Shown one piece after another: positions 1-14,000 of a stretch of DNA of 64,000 bases. Source of the stretch: Mytilus trossulus (Eukaryota > Mollusca > Bivalvia > Mytilida > Mytilidae); assembly GCF_036588685.1 (NCBI RefSeq), contig NC_086382.1, positions 61,150,987 to 61,214,986 on the forward strand, written 5' to 3'. Below the pieces are notes generated by a model. The model was given only the letters and a program-made list of their open reading frames with translations. It was not told where the DNA came from and did not search any database. Within the stretch, counting starts at the first letter, position 1; the number at the start of each line of letters is the position of its first letter. The translations under genes were made by a program, and so were the position numbers.

Positions 1-1160
1 GATAACAATACGGTTGAGAATTAAAAACCTAAAGAAGAAAGACCTGAAGGGTTACCACATACAGAGAGATGCGAAAGAAAAATCTTGCAAAGTGCAGAGA
101 TGACATTCAGGTTACTTTTGTGATATATATTTTCTAATTAAAAAAATCATTTTTAGATCCTCGGTTTACCATATTTAGAAAGTCATTTTGCTAAAAATTC
201 ACGCTAATTTAATGCATCGAATGTTTTCCCTTAAGTGCCTGTTATAATTTAAGATAATATAAAAATAAAATAATAGGGAATGATTGCCAATGGAAAAACG
301 TTCCACCAGTGTTCAAATAGTGTAGACGTTACCAAATATAATATGGAATCTTAACAAAGAACAAATTGATACCACGCAAAAAGCTACAAAAAGCCACGAC
401 ATGTCAAAAGTAAAACGAGAAAAATAACAATCTGATGTATGAAAATATAAAAGAACGAAAAACAAATATGGTGAAATACAACAAACAACAAGTACTAAAT
501 TACAGGCTCTTGGCTTTGATTATGCACACAGAGAAATGTGTCTTTAATAACGATGTTGTTTTTGTTTGGGGGGATTCTCCTTTCCGCATATAATGTTGTA
601 ATAGCACAAAATAAGCTCAAATAACAAAAACTAGTTTAAATAGTATAGACCCAGACCGACATAATGCACACACGTATACAAAAGAGAAAAACAAATATTC
701 GAGAGAATGTACCGATCTGGGAGACAGTATTTTCTGTTACTGGAGTCAAATTCAAGACCAATGATAACTAATAAAAATATCCTGTATTTCAAACTAAAAT
801 TTCATTGAGTACACATTCAAGAATGAAAAAAGTATTAACAAATATTCCGAACTCTTAAGGTAAATTCAAAAAGGTAAAATCTGTGAAAAAATCAAACGTA
901 AGATTTTACCAAACAACGGAAGAATGGAAAGTAATGTCATATTCCTGACTTAGAACATATAATTTTCGAGAATAAAAAGATGGATAAAACCTAGAACTCT
1001 TGCTAGCTTAAGCTCCTCCTAATTATAATTCAGCAGCTAAAACTGTACAACCAACACCACAAACATACACATAAACTAATAACGACGTCAACAAATAGAT
1101 TTTTGTTGTTTTATAGTTATCAAAGGTACCAGGATAAATTACATACAGAACGTATTGTAT
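1..1160. other. Gene-free AT-rich stretch with repeat fragments
   Basis: No exon-like segment seen. 470-530 and 835-970 match dispersed repeats found elsewhere in the window (the TACAGGCTC phrase, and the R1 family in reverse orientation). A stray copy of a TIR, ATAGTTATCAAAGGTACC, begins at 1113, just outside the complete element that follows. Confidence 0.6.
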
Positions 1161-1792
1161 ATAGTTATCAAAGGTACCAGGATTTTAATTTTGTACGCCA
1201 GACGCGCGTTTCATCTACATAAGACTCATCAGTGACGCTCATATCAAAATATAAATAAAGCCAAACAAGTACAAAGTTTAAGGGCATTGAGGATCCAAAA
1301 TTCCAAAAAGCTGTGCCAAATACGGCTAAGGTTATCTATGCCTAATATAAGAACATCCTTAGTCTTTCAAAAATTCATTTTTTTTGTACAAAGAAAATTT
1401 ATAAAAATGACCACATTATTGATATTCATTACTGGGCTGGTGATACGTATCCCTCGGGGACGAAACTTTCACCAGCAGTGAAAATAAATGAAAACAGCAC
1501 TGCCAAACACTCTTTTTATCAGAATCGGAAATCTGGATTAAGACGTCACACACCGTCAAAGAACGATACGGCCTTGTGCAATGCTATGATACAAGTATCA
1601 ACAAAATGCAGAACAACAAATGTTCAAAGCAGTAAAACAATACTTGTAATATTTCGTTACATTTTATAAATGGATAACTAAATCGATTTTTGTCATATGC
1701 ACATTCTGATATATACACTGTGGTAAATATGTTAGAAAAAGAAAGCTTAGAGCTAATTAACCCTAAATAATCCTGGTACCTTTGATAACTAT
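1161..1792. mobile_element. 632-bp TIR element, complete copy
   Basis: Perfect 22-bp inverted ends at 1161-1182 and 1771-1792, beginning ATAGTTATCAAAGG. The interior includes CGCCAGACGCGCGTTTC and CATCAGTGACGCTCA. Other copies or parts, some in reverse, lie at about 3890-4091, 5550-5960, 6850-7069 and 50785-50962. Non-coding, so a non-autonomous DNA element. I recall this sequence as very common in mussel transcripts and genomes, but that is memory, not a search. Confidence 0.8.
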
Positions 1793-1797
1793 TTCAG

Positions 1798-1995
1798 GCA
1801 ATAGCCATAGGCAAGAAAACTGAAAATAAAATCATTTCATTTAGTTTAGATGGTAATATTATACATTGTGAAAAAGAAGTGAAATTACTTGGTGTAACAA
1901 TTGACTATCAACTTAAGTTTGATGCCAATATTTCTAACTTTTGTAAAAAGGCATCAAGACAATTATTGTGCTTGTCTTATATGTATGTCGGTTAA
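1798..1995 (+). pseudogene. Non-LTR (LINE) reverse transcriptase fragment
   Basis: Open for 65 codons, ending at TAA 1993-1995. The translation contains EVKLLGVTIDYQLKFD and CKKASRQL, the end-of-RT-domain signature of Jockey/CR1-type LINEs (KLLGVxID...F..HI...CKKA). It starts just after the TIR element at 1161-1792, which may have inserted into it. Only the C-terminal part of the RT is left. Confidence 0.7.
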
Positions 1996-3889
1996 AGGCT
2001 CACCAGAGCTTATGTTGTATTGTTATATGTATAACCGACTTTAAGCAAATCTTTTATGCTTTATGCTTTATGTTTCTATCGTTGAAATTATTCGGGGATC
2101 ATAATTTATGTGTTGATTAATTGAGGTTCATGTTCTACTTTTAGACAAATAGAGTACAAATGTACATACCTCGATTATTGGTTACTTAACATCCGGTGAC
2201 AAATTTACCTTGCTGATTTTGTAGGCTCTGCATATTGAATGAACTGAGACAAAAGGCGGGTTTGGACTGCAACTTGTCACATGTTGTTTAGTGACAAGTA
2301 GCTTATTTTTTTCCATCTTGATCAAAGAAATATAAAGTTTAGTTATTATATATTCCGTTCAAGGGTTCTTTACGATGCAGAGAGTTTGGCAATATCGCTG
2401 AAAAGGGAATTGGATTGTGAGGTTTATTGAAAATTTATATTAAACATATAGTGACTACATTGCGTGGATACACAATGTATTTCTTCTAGGCGGGAATTTA
2501 AGTCAATATTTTATTCCTTGAAAACTCTTTTATTTCAACAACAAAAATAGCATCTTTAAAGACAATTTGTTAAATATATATTGTGATTTTTCTAGATATC
2601 AATTTCACGAATGTAACGTTTGTTTTATTTCTTTAATAGTGTATTGACGTCATCGTTACTCTCTTTACAGGAAGGAGCTTATTGTCTTGGCTTCGTTTCT
2701 TATTAGTTTCATTCGAATTAATTTATTCTCAAATGCTTCTTTCTGTCTGTGTAATAATGTCAACCAATACTTTAATAACAAGTTATAACGTATACAAATT
2801 AACATGCGGACACTCTGTTTTCAAAGTACATATAAAAAAGAAGGTGTGGTATGATTGTCAATGAGACAACTGTCCGCAAGAGACTAAAATGACACAGAAG
2901 TTAACAACTATAGGTCACCGTACGGCCTTTAACAATGAGCAAAAAACAATCCGCATAGTCAATCAGCATTTGGTCTTATTGTTGGAATAAATCATAAACA
3001 AACAATGTGATCAATATTCCAGTTAAATTCTGAGCAGTTTCTTTCATGTAAGAAAATAATAAAACTACTTTAAATTCGGTAATTATTCGTATCTTAAAAA
3101 GAAAAATCACAAAAATACTGAACTCAGAGGAAAATCAATACGGAAAGTCCATAATCACATGGCAAAATCAAATAAACAAAACGCATCAAAAGTAACTTCA
3201 AACCAATGTACAGGTAGTGCAGCATGATAGTGTAGAATTTAGCAATACTGTTAATACGGAAATGAAAAGAAAACAAAAGTATATGTTATAATAATGTTTG
3301 TACACAAATTTGAAATATGCAAAATATAAAACAAAAAGTATAAAGTGTGCCTCTTACATTGTACTAAGTGGATATTGAATATCATATTTTACGGTGAAGA
3401 GGTGGATATCGTCTGCGATTCAAAATAATATTTAGGTTCAATATGAAGCATTTGAGTATGTCAAATGAGTTATCCTAATTAATAATGTCAAATAACAAAA
3501 TATTGTGTTTGGAGTTTACAAAATAATATTTGAAAAAAAAAACCACTTAACAATCGCAAGAAACAATCTTTAAAATCCTGAATTATACAGATAAATTTGT
3601 CTTTGGTGATAACAACTTTTTATTGTGGGAACAAGATATTTAAAGTAAGCAAGATATTTGCTGGTGGGAACGAGATGATATGTGATGTGAAACAAATAGA
3701 ATATATTGTTGGAAAATGCATAGCCGGATTTATCAAATCGAGACAGTTAAATAATCGAATTGGCAACTCCGACCATTTGCAAGAACTTAAAAATTCTACA
3801 AATTAAGCGACCTGATTAGCATGTCCCACCCCAACTGACCTGTTTGTCTGGTCATACCAAACTGCTTAAGGTTTGCTTCAATGTTAAAC
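1996..3889. other. Gene-free stretch; dispersed repeat copies
   Basis: No convincing exon. 2838-2960 is a copy of a dispersed repeat (R2: GGTATGATTGTCAATGAGAC, then CTATAGGTCACCGTACGG). Other R2 copies lie at 11570-11640, 27620-27665, 58006-58090 and about 61400-61700, and reversed at about 28329-28370. 3110-3200 is an R1 copy in reverse orientation. The rest is AT-rich and featureless. Confidence 0.55.
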
Positions 3890-4091
3890 CTATGGACAAG
3901 TCTTCCTCTTGACCAGTCCTGTTACACGTCAGATTTTGGCATTACAAAATTTGGATATGCAATGCTCTTCAGCTTTGTACTTGTTTGGCTTTATAAATAT
4001 TTTCATATGAGCGTCACTGATGAGTCTTATGTAGACGAATCGCGCGTCTGGCGTACTAAATTATAATCCTGGTATCTTTGATATTTATTTG
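3890..4091 (-). mobile_element. Partial copy of the 632-bp TIR element
   Basis: In reverse orientation relative to the copy at 1161. It shows GAGCGTCACTGATGAGTC, CGCGCGTCTGGCGTAC and a diverged terminal repeat (TCCTGGTATCTTTGATA) ending near 4091. The other end is not clear. Confidence 0.6.
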
Positions 4092-6427
4092 ACATTACAA
4101 GTCTGTTCATCGATATTTCAAGTGATTGAAAACAGTATATCTTTAATACAAGTAATATAATACAAACTATATGATAACATTGAATTTAGAGCCTATTGTA
4201 TAGTTTTCTGGCAGATTGGATCTTAAGCTGTACTTACTCTTTCTGTTATACCGTGACAAAATTGGAAGGGACTGAAAATAATGTACACGTCGCAATATTT
4301 CCCTGGTTACAAAAGTTTATCGATGATGCTATTCAAATCATGACGCCAAATCATGATATGAAACAAAAACTGAGGGAATCGCTTTTTTATATTTAGTGCA
4401 TAAAGTGTCATCTTTTCTATAATGCTTTGTCTAAATGTCTTTTTATGTTTCCTTTTTATATATTTGTTCGTTTTTTTGTGATAAAGATTATAACTGTACC
4501 TTTTCTTTTTTTTACATTTTCGACTATTATTTTTGTTTGCATTGATAACACATCCTTGACAATTGAATGGGTTCATCAACAAGGTAAAAGAAATCATCGA
4601 AGACTTACAGGTGAATAATTCATCTTCGATGATAACTAGCTTTGACAATATTGAGCCAATAAGGCTGCTGAAAGAGAATTACTTCACTATTCAATTTTTA
4701 TTAGTGATTGAATAAAACAAATCAAATGGTTTTTTATATCTCAAAGCTAGCCCCCTTTAATATAAGATTCTTTCAATATAGTATATAGTGACATTTCTTA
4801 AAACTCGACCTTTAACCTGGAACTTAAAACACTCTTTACGTAAACGCAGCCATGTAACATGCTTTTTGGAACATGATTGTCAGATTTAGATATTGTATCT
4901 TCAACATGTTCAAACAAGGAAGAATACGTCGGGAAAGTTTGTTGCGAAGACTAGAGTAAATCTTATGACTTACATTTTACTTACGTACAGAAAGTTGAAA
5001 CCCCACTTTAAACTATGGAATAGGTTACCCGAATTCCCTGCAACACATACGTTGTAAATTATATTTGACTACGAGATGACAGTACAATCATCCTCTTTAT
5101 GATTTGTTACAAATTTAACCCTGTCTAAACCCACTTCTCTTTAATACTGTATGAATCACTAATGCATGATATCAGAATGTGATTATGCAGGAAATGTCCT
5201 GTACGGAAATAATTGAAATACCCTAAGATTTGGTTCAAACGCATGGTTGATTACTTTTTGTCATAGGAATCATTTGGACATAATCAAGCCGATATTGCCA
5301 AGTCTAATCAACCATTTGTCTTGTGATAAGTCACCGGTAAGAAGCAGTGTCATGTACTCTTAGAATGTGATGCATTTAATGTGGGAGCTACGTGTTCTTG
5401 TAATAAAGCAAATAGAAAGGATGGGAATTTGATAAATGAAAAAAACAATGAATAATACTCAAAATACTTCTTATGTTGTGTCGTAGTAAGAAATGTACTT
5501 TGATCAAAATCTCATCCTGAAGTTAATGGAATTTTTGTATTTCATCTCTCGTAGTATAAAATGTGGTACTTCACGAAGAATTTTATTATGAAAAAAATAT
5601 TCTAACTATTACAGTTATGATTGTTGAGAATGTTTTGCTAAAATCTGTTTCTGAGGTAGAAAGGCATTTCGTTTACAAAAGACATATCAGTGACGCTCGA
5701 ATATTAAAAAAAGTTATAAATGTAAAACAAAGTTTGAAGCCGAAGAGCATGGAGGACCAAATACTTCTAAATGTTTTGCAAAATACAGCTAAGGTAATCT
5801 GATCTGTTAATAAGGAAGAAAAGCTCTAGTATTTCAAAATTTCAAGTTTTGTAAACAGCTTATTTATTATTTCGGTCATATCAATGATAATTCATGTCAA
5901 TGCAGAAGTGTTGGGATGGTGATACCATCAGGGAATAAAACCTCGCCAGCAGCGGCAAATTAGACTTCTGTTTTTGCATGTAACCCGTGCTTTGTGTATA
6001 TGTCTCTCTTGTATTTCTTTGTTGTAGAATATATTTGTTTGTTTTAATAGTGATTTTAAAGATTATAACACAAAGTTAACTTCTGTACCCTATTTTTTCG
6101 ACATCTTACCTATTATTTCTATTTGTTATTTACACATTGGTGTCAATATAATGATATTTTAAGCAACTGATACAAGTAAAAGGTTGATAAAGCAAGTAAA
6201 TCAGGTTCAATACACCATTTTAAGAACATGCCTTTACCAAATCAGGAATATGACAGTTGTTATCTATTGAGTCGATGTCTGTATGCTTTTGATTTTGCCA
6301 TTTTGTTATGTACTTTCCGTTTTAAGTTTTTCCTCAGAGTTGTTTTTTTTTATGATGCTTTTTTACGTTTTGAGAACCTTCCTATTATACTATTAGAGTC
6401 GGTGTGAATCAGTTGTGGATACTCAAA
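4092..6427. other. Gene-free stretch with a TIR-element internal copy and an R1 copy
   Basis: 5550-5960 matches the interior of the 632-bp TIR element (ATATCAGTGACGCTCGA, then GCATGGAGGACCAAAT and a cluster with ACCATCAGGGAATAAA). 6228-6365 is an R1 repeat. Otherwise AT-rich without exon signals; the short open frames here have no recognisable content. Confidence 0.5.
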
Positions 6428-6429
6428 TA

Positions 6430-7330
6430 TTCCAAAGATCTGTTAGACTTCATTCAATCTGAGACTCTTTCATCTTCAAGTTACTGTAGCATTAAACATT
6501 TTACTTTTCTACCATTTTCACAAGTATTCAATATTCCAAACTCAAAGACAAATTAAAAGAGTTGGTCCTGCTTTGTTTAATGAAAAAAAAATTACTAACG
6601 GAGATACAAGTATCTTGTCTAAGGGGTCGACTTTAAAAAAAAACCTCATTCTGATTGAAACAAAAGTCTCTGAAAGTGACATTATCAAGATTCTTCATTT
6701 CATGATTGACAACATATTTAGTATGTTTGGAGGACGCGTTTTACAACAACTAATCGGCATTAACATTGGCAACAACTGTACTCCTCTTGTTGTCGACTTG
6801 TTCCCTTGTTCATATGAGGCTTTCTTCATAGAAAAACGTCTTAGGAATTATGAATTGAATTATTCGAAATATTCAGGATTTTCTAATCCCAGGATTACCT
6901 ATAAGCAGTATTTGACACAACTTTTGGAATTTTGGGTCCTCAATGCTCTTTAACTTTAAACTTGTTATGCTTTCTAACTGTTTTGATCTGAGCGTCACTG
7001 ATGAGTCTGAAATAGATGAAACGCGAGTCTGACATATCACATTATAAGCCTGGTACCTTTGAAAACTATTAGAAACAATGAACAAAATTAGGTATCATTC
7101 TCCTTGTACTTCACTTTCCCCTATGTAGATGATGTCAGTCACAACAATTCAACGTTTGTTGACTATATTTAAGTTATCTTTCCCATCGAACTTGCAATAT
7201 AAGATGAAATAGATACAACTAAGTCAACCTATTAGCTTGACATACATCTTGAAATTGATAATGAGGGTCAGTTGAGAACAAAGCTTAAAATATTTTTGTG
7301 CAGCAACACTCCAGCAGCACCTGAATATGA
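6430..7330 (+). pseudogene. Old Penelope-type reverse transcriptase relic split by a TIR element
   Basis: The left part translates to DIIKILHFMIDNIFSMFGGR and GINIGNNCTPLVVDLF, homologous to the RT at 48070-49767 (DIIKMLDFLIDNIFVTFGGR, GIPMGTNCAPLLTDLF). After an insertion at about 6850-7069 the homology resumes with YVDDV, IFPIELAI and LDIHLEIDNEGQL, with stops between blocks. The inserted piece is a copy of the TIR element of 1161-1792 in reverse orientation, ending CCTGGTACCTTTGAAAACTA. Strongly diverged, so an old, dead copy. Confidence 0.75.
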
Positions 7331-8037
7331 AGTATATGGAGCATATATCCCCCTGTTACTTTATACTGGTTCCATGTATGCACTAATGGAGGTCAATTTC
7401 ATTTGTAAATGTTTACTGAATTAAATTTTTACTTTTTTGCAAGTTTCTGTGCAGTGATGGCATTTAAAGATGGTAATTGTGGGTTCATGGTAACTCTGAT
7501 GGTGTCAGTGTAAAAAGATGATACTATTTTACTTCTTGTCACATTTTAGGCATTTAATTTTGTCTTAATGATGTTTGCCACTCTTTTCAAAATAACAAGC
7601 TTTTTGGAAGAACGTAATCAACTGATAGTACATAAATAAAGAAATAAAAAAGCAGAAAAAAATGAAGTGGGGTCAATGTGCTTTTTTTTTCTAGATATAA
7701 GCCATTGAAATGTTGGAACGGAAGCTTAAGGATACGCTATAGATTATTTAAAAATTTAATAATAAAACCTTTTTTCTTTCAAAAACTATACAAAAAAAAA
7801 AACCAACATTTTAAAAGATTTTTAAAAATGGCTTTTTAAACTATATGTAATAAATTATGAAAAGAAAAGTGAGAGTTAGCAGGATTTTTTTTTAATGGCA
7901 CTTTACACAAGATAAAACAACAGGAACAGGCATAATCTAAAAAAAAAGGAAGTGGAAGATATCACTTTTATATATAAACTCACTACAACTGATTATATAA
8001 TAAGTTCATTATGAAAATCACTATAATAAAACCAATG
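7331..8037. other. Stretch downstream of the hexokinase stop
   Basis: AT-rich with A and T runs. It should contain the hexokinase 3' UTR on the minus strand, but I see no well-placed AATAAA on that strand and cannot set the transcript end. Confidence 0.4.
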
Positions 8038-11000
8038 CTATGAAGATTCTACAGCAGCTACTAATGCAGCACCTTGACCACTTCCATCTTTTACCAGAAA
8101 TAATCGAAACTACAACAGAAATAAAATATCACTTGTTAATCTGTTGATCTAAATATAACACATAAATCAAAAGAACAGTTTTTGCAATTGTTTAAAAATA
8201 AAAAAAAACCTTTGAGGTAGAAATATGGCAATATTGTGGCTGCCACTTTTGAATCAAATTAAACTTAGGTATAAATCTAATCCTGAATTTTTATAATGCA
8301 TAGTGCTAGAGTGTTAATTTACAATCTAAAAGCAACAAACATTGGACTGTTACACACAGTTAATTGATCATTCCACACTCACCAAAACATTTGAAAGGTA
8401 AAAAATAAAGTGTGTTTTTTTTTCAAAAATGAGGCTTTTGCAATCTTTTTTTTTAACTCCTTTTTTTCAATACACTATTTTCTATTGAAATTGTTTAGAT
8501 GTCTGGTCAACCTTGTTGTACATATATATCTACTGTAACATTTTCTACCAAAAAAGTTATCATCTCAAAAACAATGCCTAATGTTTTTATTTTTGTTGTT
8601 GTTCTGCTGCTATATCATAGACATAAACCAAACATTACAGGTAATTGATGTGCCAACAAATCATCTAAAACACACACAGTTGAGTCCACAAATTTGTGAA
8701 GATCAAGTAATAATGTATTGAATGTTCCTTTTACATTTTCTGTATACCATACCTTTGTACTGGGAACCAGTTTTTGTAACAATGTTGTCATGTGATCATG
8801 AAACCGAGGATGATGTTCATACAAAGATCCATCTATTCCAATGGAAACCTCTGGTTCATTGATATGATTTAGCAAAACTGCTAGAGCTGAAATAAAACCA
8901 GAAAATTTAATTATGGAGATTCTACTCACTGTTACTTCTCAAAAGATTTCAGGCAGCACCATGCTTGCAGATCGTTATACACCTTATTAAGTTATTGCCT
9001 TTATTGGTGGTATTTATTTTCCTTTTTCAAGTCAGGAATATGACAGTTGTTGAACATTCCTTTGATGTGCTTTTATCATTTGATTTAGCCATTTGATTAG
9101 GAACTTTTCGTTGTGAGTTTTCTTCGGAGTTCAGTATTTTTTGGGATTTTACTCTCTACTAGCCATCAGAGACATTTGCTTGGCATTTTGACCATCACAA
9201 GTTATAAGAGAATATATCTGACTCAAGTATGCAAAAGCTATTCTTGTATGTATCATTAGTTCAAATGTCATTATACACCTTTATTGCTATTTGTTTGCCA
9301 TTACTGAGTCACCAGAGACATTATGTTTTAATGTTTGACACAAAAATGCATCAGTAATTCTTGTTTTCAATTGCTTTAAACTCAGCAAATTCAAAAGTAG
9401 CAATGAGGTCTATTATAACTATTATAAACTGGTTGTGAATCAATCAAAAATGTGTAAAAAAAATTGTGAACAGATCTAAACATTATTCAATATTTTTCCC
9501 CATTAATTATTAATAACCAATCCATCTGTATTATGATTCTAATTTACCACAGATACAAGCCATCATAATTTACATGTAATTATTTTTTCTTTATCTGTTA
9601 TAGTAGGAGAATACACCCTGTGACAAGAGGGATAACTTATGGTGTTTATGTCAGTATGAATGATGATCTAATTATTGTGTTAATTGTGAAAGGTTTTAAT
9701 GCACTGAGTATAACATGACTTAGAAGTTTTTTGTGAAACAATTGATCAGTTTCTTTTATACCGGTTCTTTTGATTATCAATATATATTAACATTGACTTT
9801 CTTTTACATGACATCAATTAATTTCAAGCCTTCTTTCTGGTGAAAGTATGGGCAAAGTGTAGGTGTAATACCACCATTGATTTCCCCTTTAGAATGGAAT
9901 TTTAGTCTTTGTTAAATTTGCACTTTAGGAAAAGGTTTTTCAGACTTTGTTTCAACTAAAAAAATACTTGGCACGTGTTAAGTTTTATCCTGGTCAGTAC
10001 AATAAAAAAAACATATAACATTTCATTGCATGTTACCATGTAACCTCAAGTTTCCCAAATATTCTGTAGAAACACCAAATAAAACAAAAATGGTGCTTTG
10101 AAATACCCAGAAATGTTTTACTGCAATGAAATGTAGAATTAATTACTAGTACCTACAATTGTCTAATCGAAGGGATTATTTTTTGCGACCTACTTTTGTA
10201 TACAGCCAGATGTGACATACTATGATTTGGTGGTATAACATCTGTAAGTCGTCCATCAAGATATAAATAGTTTTTTGAAAGCATTGTTGCCTTCTGTCAT
10301 TTACACTTTAGAGTCAATCATTGTTTTCCTGTATATAACATATAATCAAAAGCTATATTTTCATATTTTTTTTTACCCTTTGACTGTTCTCTGTGCATGA
10401 CTGGATAGATGTAGTAAATTTTCTGGGATGTTTACTCATTTTTACTTTTCATTAAAAATATTTTAAATCACAACAAACTTTACTTCAGCCATAACCATTC
10501 ATTAATTGAATAAAAAAATACAGCTTTTTCTATAATTAAGTAGTATTATAATAATCAAAAATTCAAATTTACCATTTCATGATCATATGCTAGTCAAAAA
10601 AAGAAACAATACAAGACTTTTGTTTCAAATTAAAGATGAAAGTTTTCCATTTATAGGAACAATATTGAAGGTATTAATTCTTAATGACCATGGAAATATG
10701 AATCCATTTACAAATATGGAATGTTTTGCTTTCATGACATCATTTGGCGACATTTATTTTTTTTGACAAAATTTACATAAAACAACAATTTTTAAAACAG
10801 AAGTTCCAAATAATGATGCCAACCTCTCAATTAAAGGTAAAGAGAATGTTTGCCATCAATTCTTTTTTAAAAATCATGCAGTTTTTTCGATTATTTGTTA
10901 AGCAAAGTTTGGTCCTGTAAGAAATCGTTTAAATGTATACATTATCAATTGATTTACCATAGACAGTACGTGAAAAGTGAAGTTAAAAAAACAGTCTTAA

Positions 11001-14000
11001 AACTAATCCGAAAGATTCCAAATTTACAGTGTGTTGTTTTCATATCTAAAGCATTGATTTACAACAAAAATATATATATTTTTTTTCCCATTTTTTGAGA
11101 TTTCAAAATACTTTTTTTACCAAAAATTAAAAAAAACAAACATATTTCTACCAATTGGTTACAACATAAACATAACTTAATTAGTATATTGAATATTTTA
11201 AGACAAATTTGAAAATTCATTATTAAAAAAAAAATAAGTGCTTAGAAAATTATGTGTTGATTTTTTATCCAATTTTTGGCAAAAATAATTTGCACCCTTT
11301 GATCGTTTACATGGAATTTAGTTACTTTCCGACAGGTTTTGATATTAATTATCATATGTGCTTACATTGCAAATGAAAGCTTTTTAAAATAGTGTATCTC
11401 ATTTTGTTTTATGCTTAATACTTTTTGATAATTTTATTCCAAAGGTGTGTATCATTTCTTTTGTTGACAAGTATATGAGCAAGATCCTTCAAATGAACCT
11501 ATTACTACTAACATTGGAGCATAACACTTCAAAGTAACATGTTGCTGGTAGCATTTGATAGATATAAGAAGATGTGGTATGAGTGCCAATGAGACAACTC
11601 TCTCATCCTAGTCACAATTTGAAAAAGTAAACAATGACACTTCAAATTTATATGTTGCTACCGGTGTCATATGGTATTTTGAACCCCATGGTAAAATGAC
11701 CCCGGGGTCAAAATACCGCTATGGTAAATTGAACCCCCCCATGGTAAATTGAACCCCCCCTGTATGAAAAATTGAACCCCCATGGTAAATTGAACCCCCC
11801 TGTTTTTTTCATTTTAGATGATTAATAAAACGTTTAACATTATATAAAAGCTAATCAAATATTAAAAATCATTTATACAAGAAGGGGAGGTAAATTTTCA
11901 ATGATTGGTTAAAAGAAAAATATTTGCTTGGTATAAGTGCTCTGAAATCTTAACCAACAAAATTTCATTAAAAAAAACTTCTTAAAGCATTAAAACTAGA
12001 CCATGTAGCTTGGACACTATAATTCTTTGAAATTTAAAATATTTATATAGAATGGTAGACTTTTAAGTTTAAAGTTTTAAGGTAAAAAAGGGGGAGGGGG
12101 TCAAATTACCATGGCTCACTTGATTTTAAAAAAGTAAAATTTTCAAAACATCTTTTCAAACTAATAAAATAAATACAAACTACTGATTGGAGTATAATAA
12201 ATATGTTATGGAGTTACAGTAGCAAGATATTTTAACATGAAAGGTCTTTAGTTTAGATGTATAGTAGGGGGTTCAATATACCATGGTACAATAACATGGC
12301 TAAGTAAAATTTTCAAAATATCTTTTCCAGCATGTTAAATACAAGCAAACTACTCATTGGAGTATTAAAACTATGTTAAGGAGTTAGAAAAACTTGGATT
12401 TTTGAAAATCAAGGTCAATATAAGCGGGTTCAATATACTGCAGGGGGTCAAAATACCATGGCTACGTAAAATTTTCAAAATATCTTTGCCAATTTGTTAA
12501 ATACATACAAACTACTTATTGGAGTATTATAATTATGTTAAGGAGTTAGAATAGCTTGGGTTTTTGAAATTCAAGGTCTATAGTAGGGGGTTCAATATAC
12601 CATGGTAGGGTTGGGGGAGGGTCAAAATACCATGAAATTTTTTTTTCTTCAAGATATCTTTTCCAGCATGTTAAATGCATACAAACTACTTATTGGAGTA
12701 TTTTTACTATGTTAAGGATTAAGAATAGCTGGAATTTTTGAAATTGAATGTCTATGGTAGGGGGTTCAATATACCGCAGGGGGGTAAAAATACCATGGCT
12801 AAGTAAAATTTTCAAAATATCTTTGCCAGTTTGTTAAATACATACAAACTACTTATTCGTATTGAAGTATTATAATTATGTTAAGGAGTTAGAATAGCTT
12901 GGGTTTTTGAAATTCAAGGTATATAGTAGGGGGTTCAATATACCATGGTAGGGGGGGTCAAAATACCATGAAAATATTTTTTCTTCAAGATTTCTTTTCC
13001 AGCATGTTAAATGAATACAAACTACTTATTGAAGTATTATTACTATGTTAAGGATTAAGAATAGCTGGAATTTTTTAAATTGAATGTCTATGGTAGGGGG
13101 TTCAATATACCGCAGGGGGGTCAAAATACCATGGCTAAGTAAAATTTTCAAAATATCTTTTCCAGCATGTTATATACATACAAACAACTTATTGAAGTAT
13201 TATTACTAAGTAAAGGAGTTAGAATAGCTTGAATTTTTGAAAATCAAGGTCTATAGAAGGGGGTTCAATATACTGCAGGGGGTCAAAATATCATGGCTTA
13301 GTAAAATTTTCAAAATATCTTTGCTAGTTTGTTAAATACATACAAACTACTTATTGAAGTATAATAATTATGTTAAGGAGTTAGAATAGCTTGGGTTTTT
13401 GAAATTCAAGGTCTATAGTAGGGGGTTCAATATACCATGGTAAGGGGGGTCAAAATACCATGAAAATATTTTTTCTTCAAAATATCTTTTCCAGCATGTT
13501 ATATACATACAAACTTCTTATTGAAGTATTATAATACTGTTAAGGAGTTAGAATAGCTTGAATTTTTGAAAATCAAGGTCTATAGAAGGGTTCAATATAC
13601 TGCAGGGGGTCAAAATACCATGGCTATGTAAAATTTTCAAAATATCTTTGCCAGTTTGTTAAATACATACAAACTACTTATTGAAGTATTATAATTATGT
13701 TAAGGAGTTAGAATAGCTTGGGTTTTTGAAATTCAAGGTCTATAGTAGGGGGTTCAATATACCATGGTAGGGTGGGGGGGGGGGGGCAAAATACCATGAA
13801 ATTTTTTTTTCTTCAAGATATCTTTTCCAGCATGTTAAATGCATACAAACTACTTATTGGAGTATTTTTACTATGTTAAGGATTAAGAATAGCTGGAATT
13901 TTTGAAATTGAATGTCTATGGTAGGGGGTTCAATATACCGCAGGGGGGTAAAAATACCATGGCTAAGTAAAATTTTCAAAATATCTTTGCCAGTTTGTTA

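Noticed and set aside
4307-4648. 113-codon minus-strand frame
   Set aside because: Lys/Asn-rich translation of AT-rich DNA, no motif, overlapping open frames on the other strand.
8753-8929. Hexokinase exon 11 read through to its in-frame stop at 8615
   Set aside because: Splicing at AAG/GTATGG (8752) joins in phase to 8038-8109, which restores the conserved DGSG block and the expected length.
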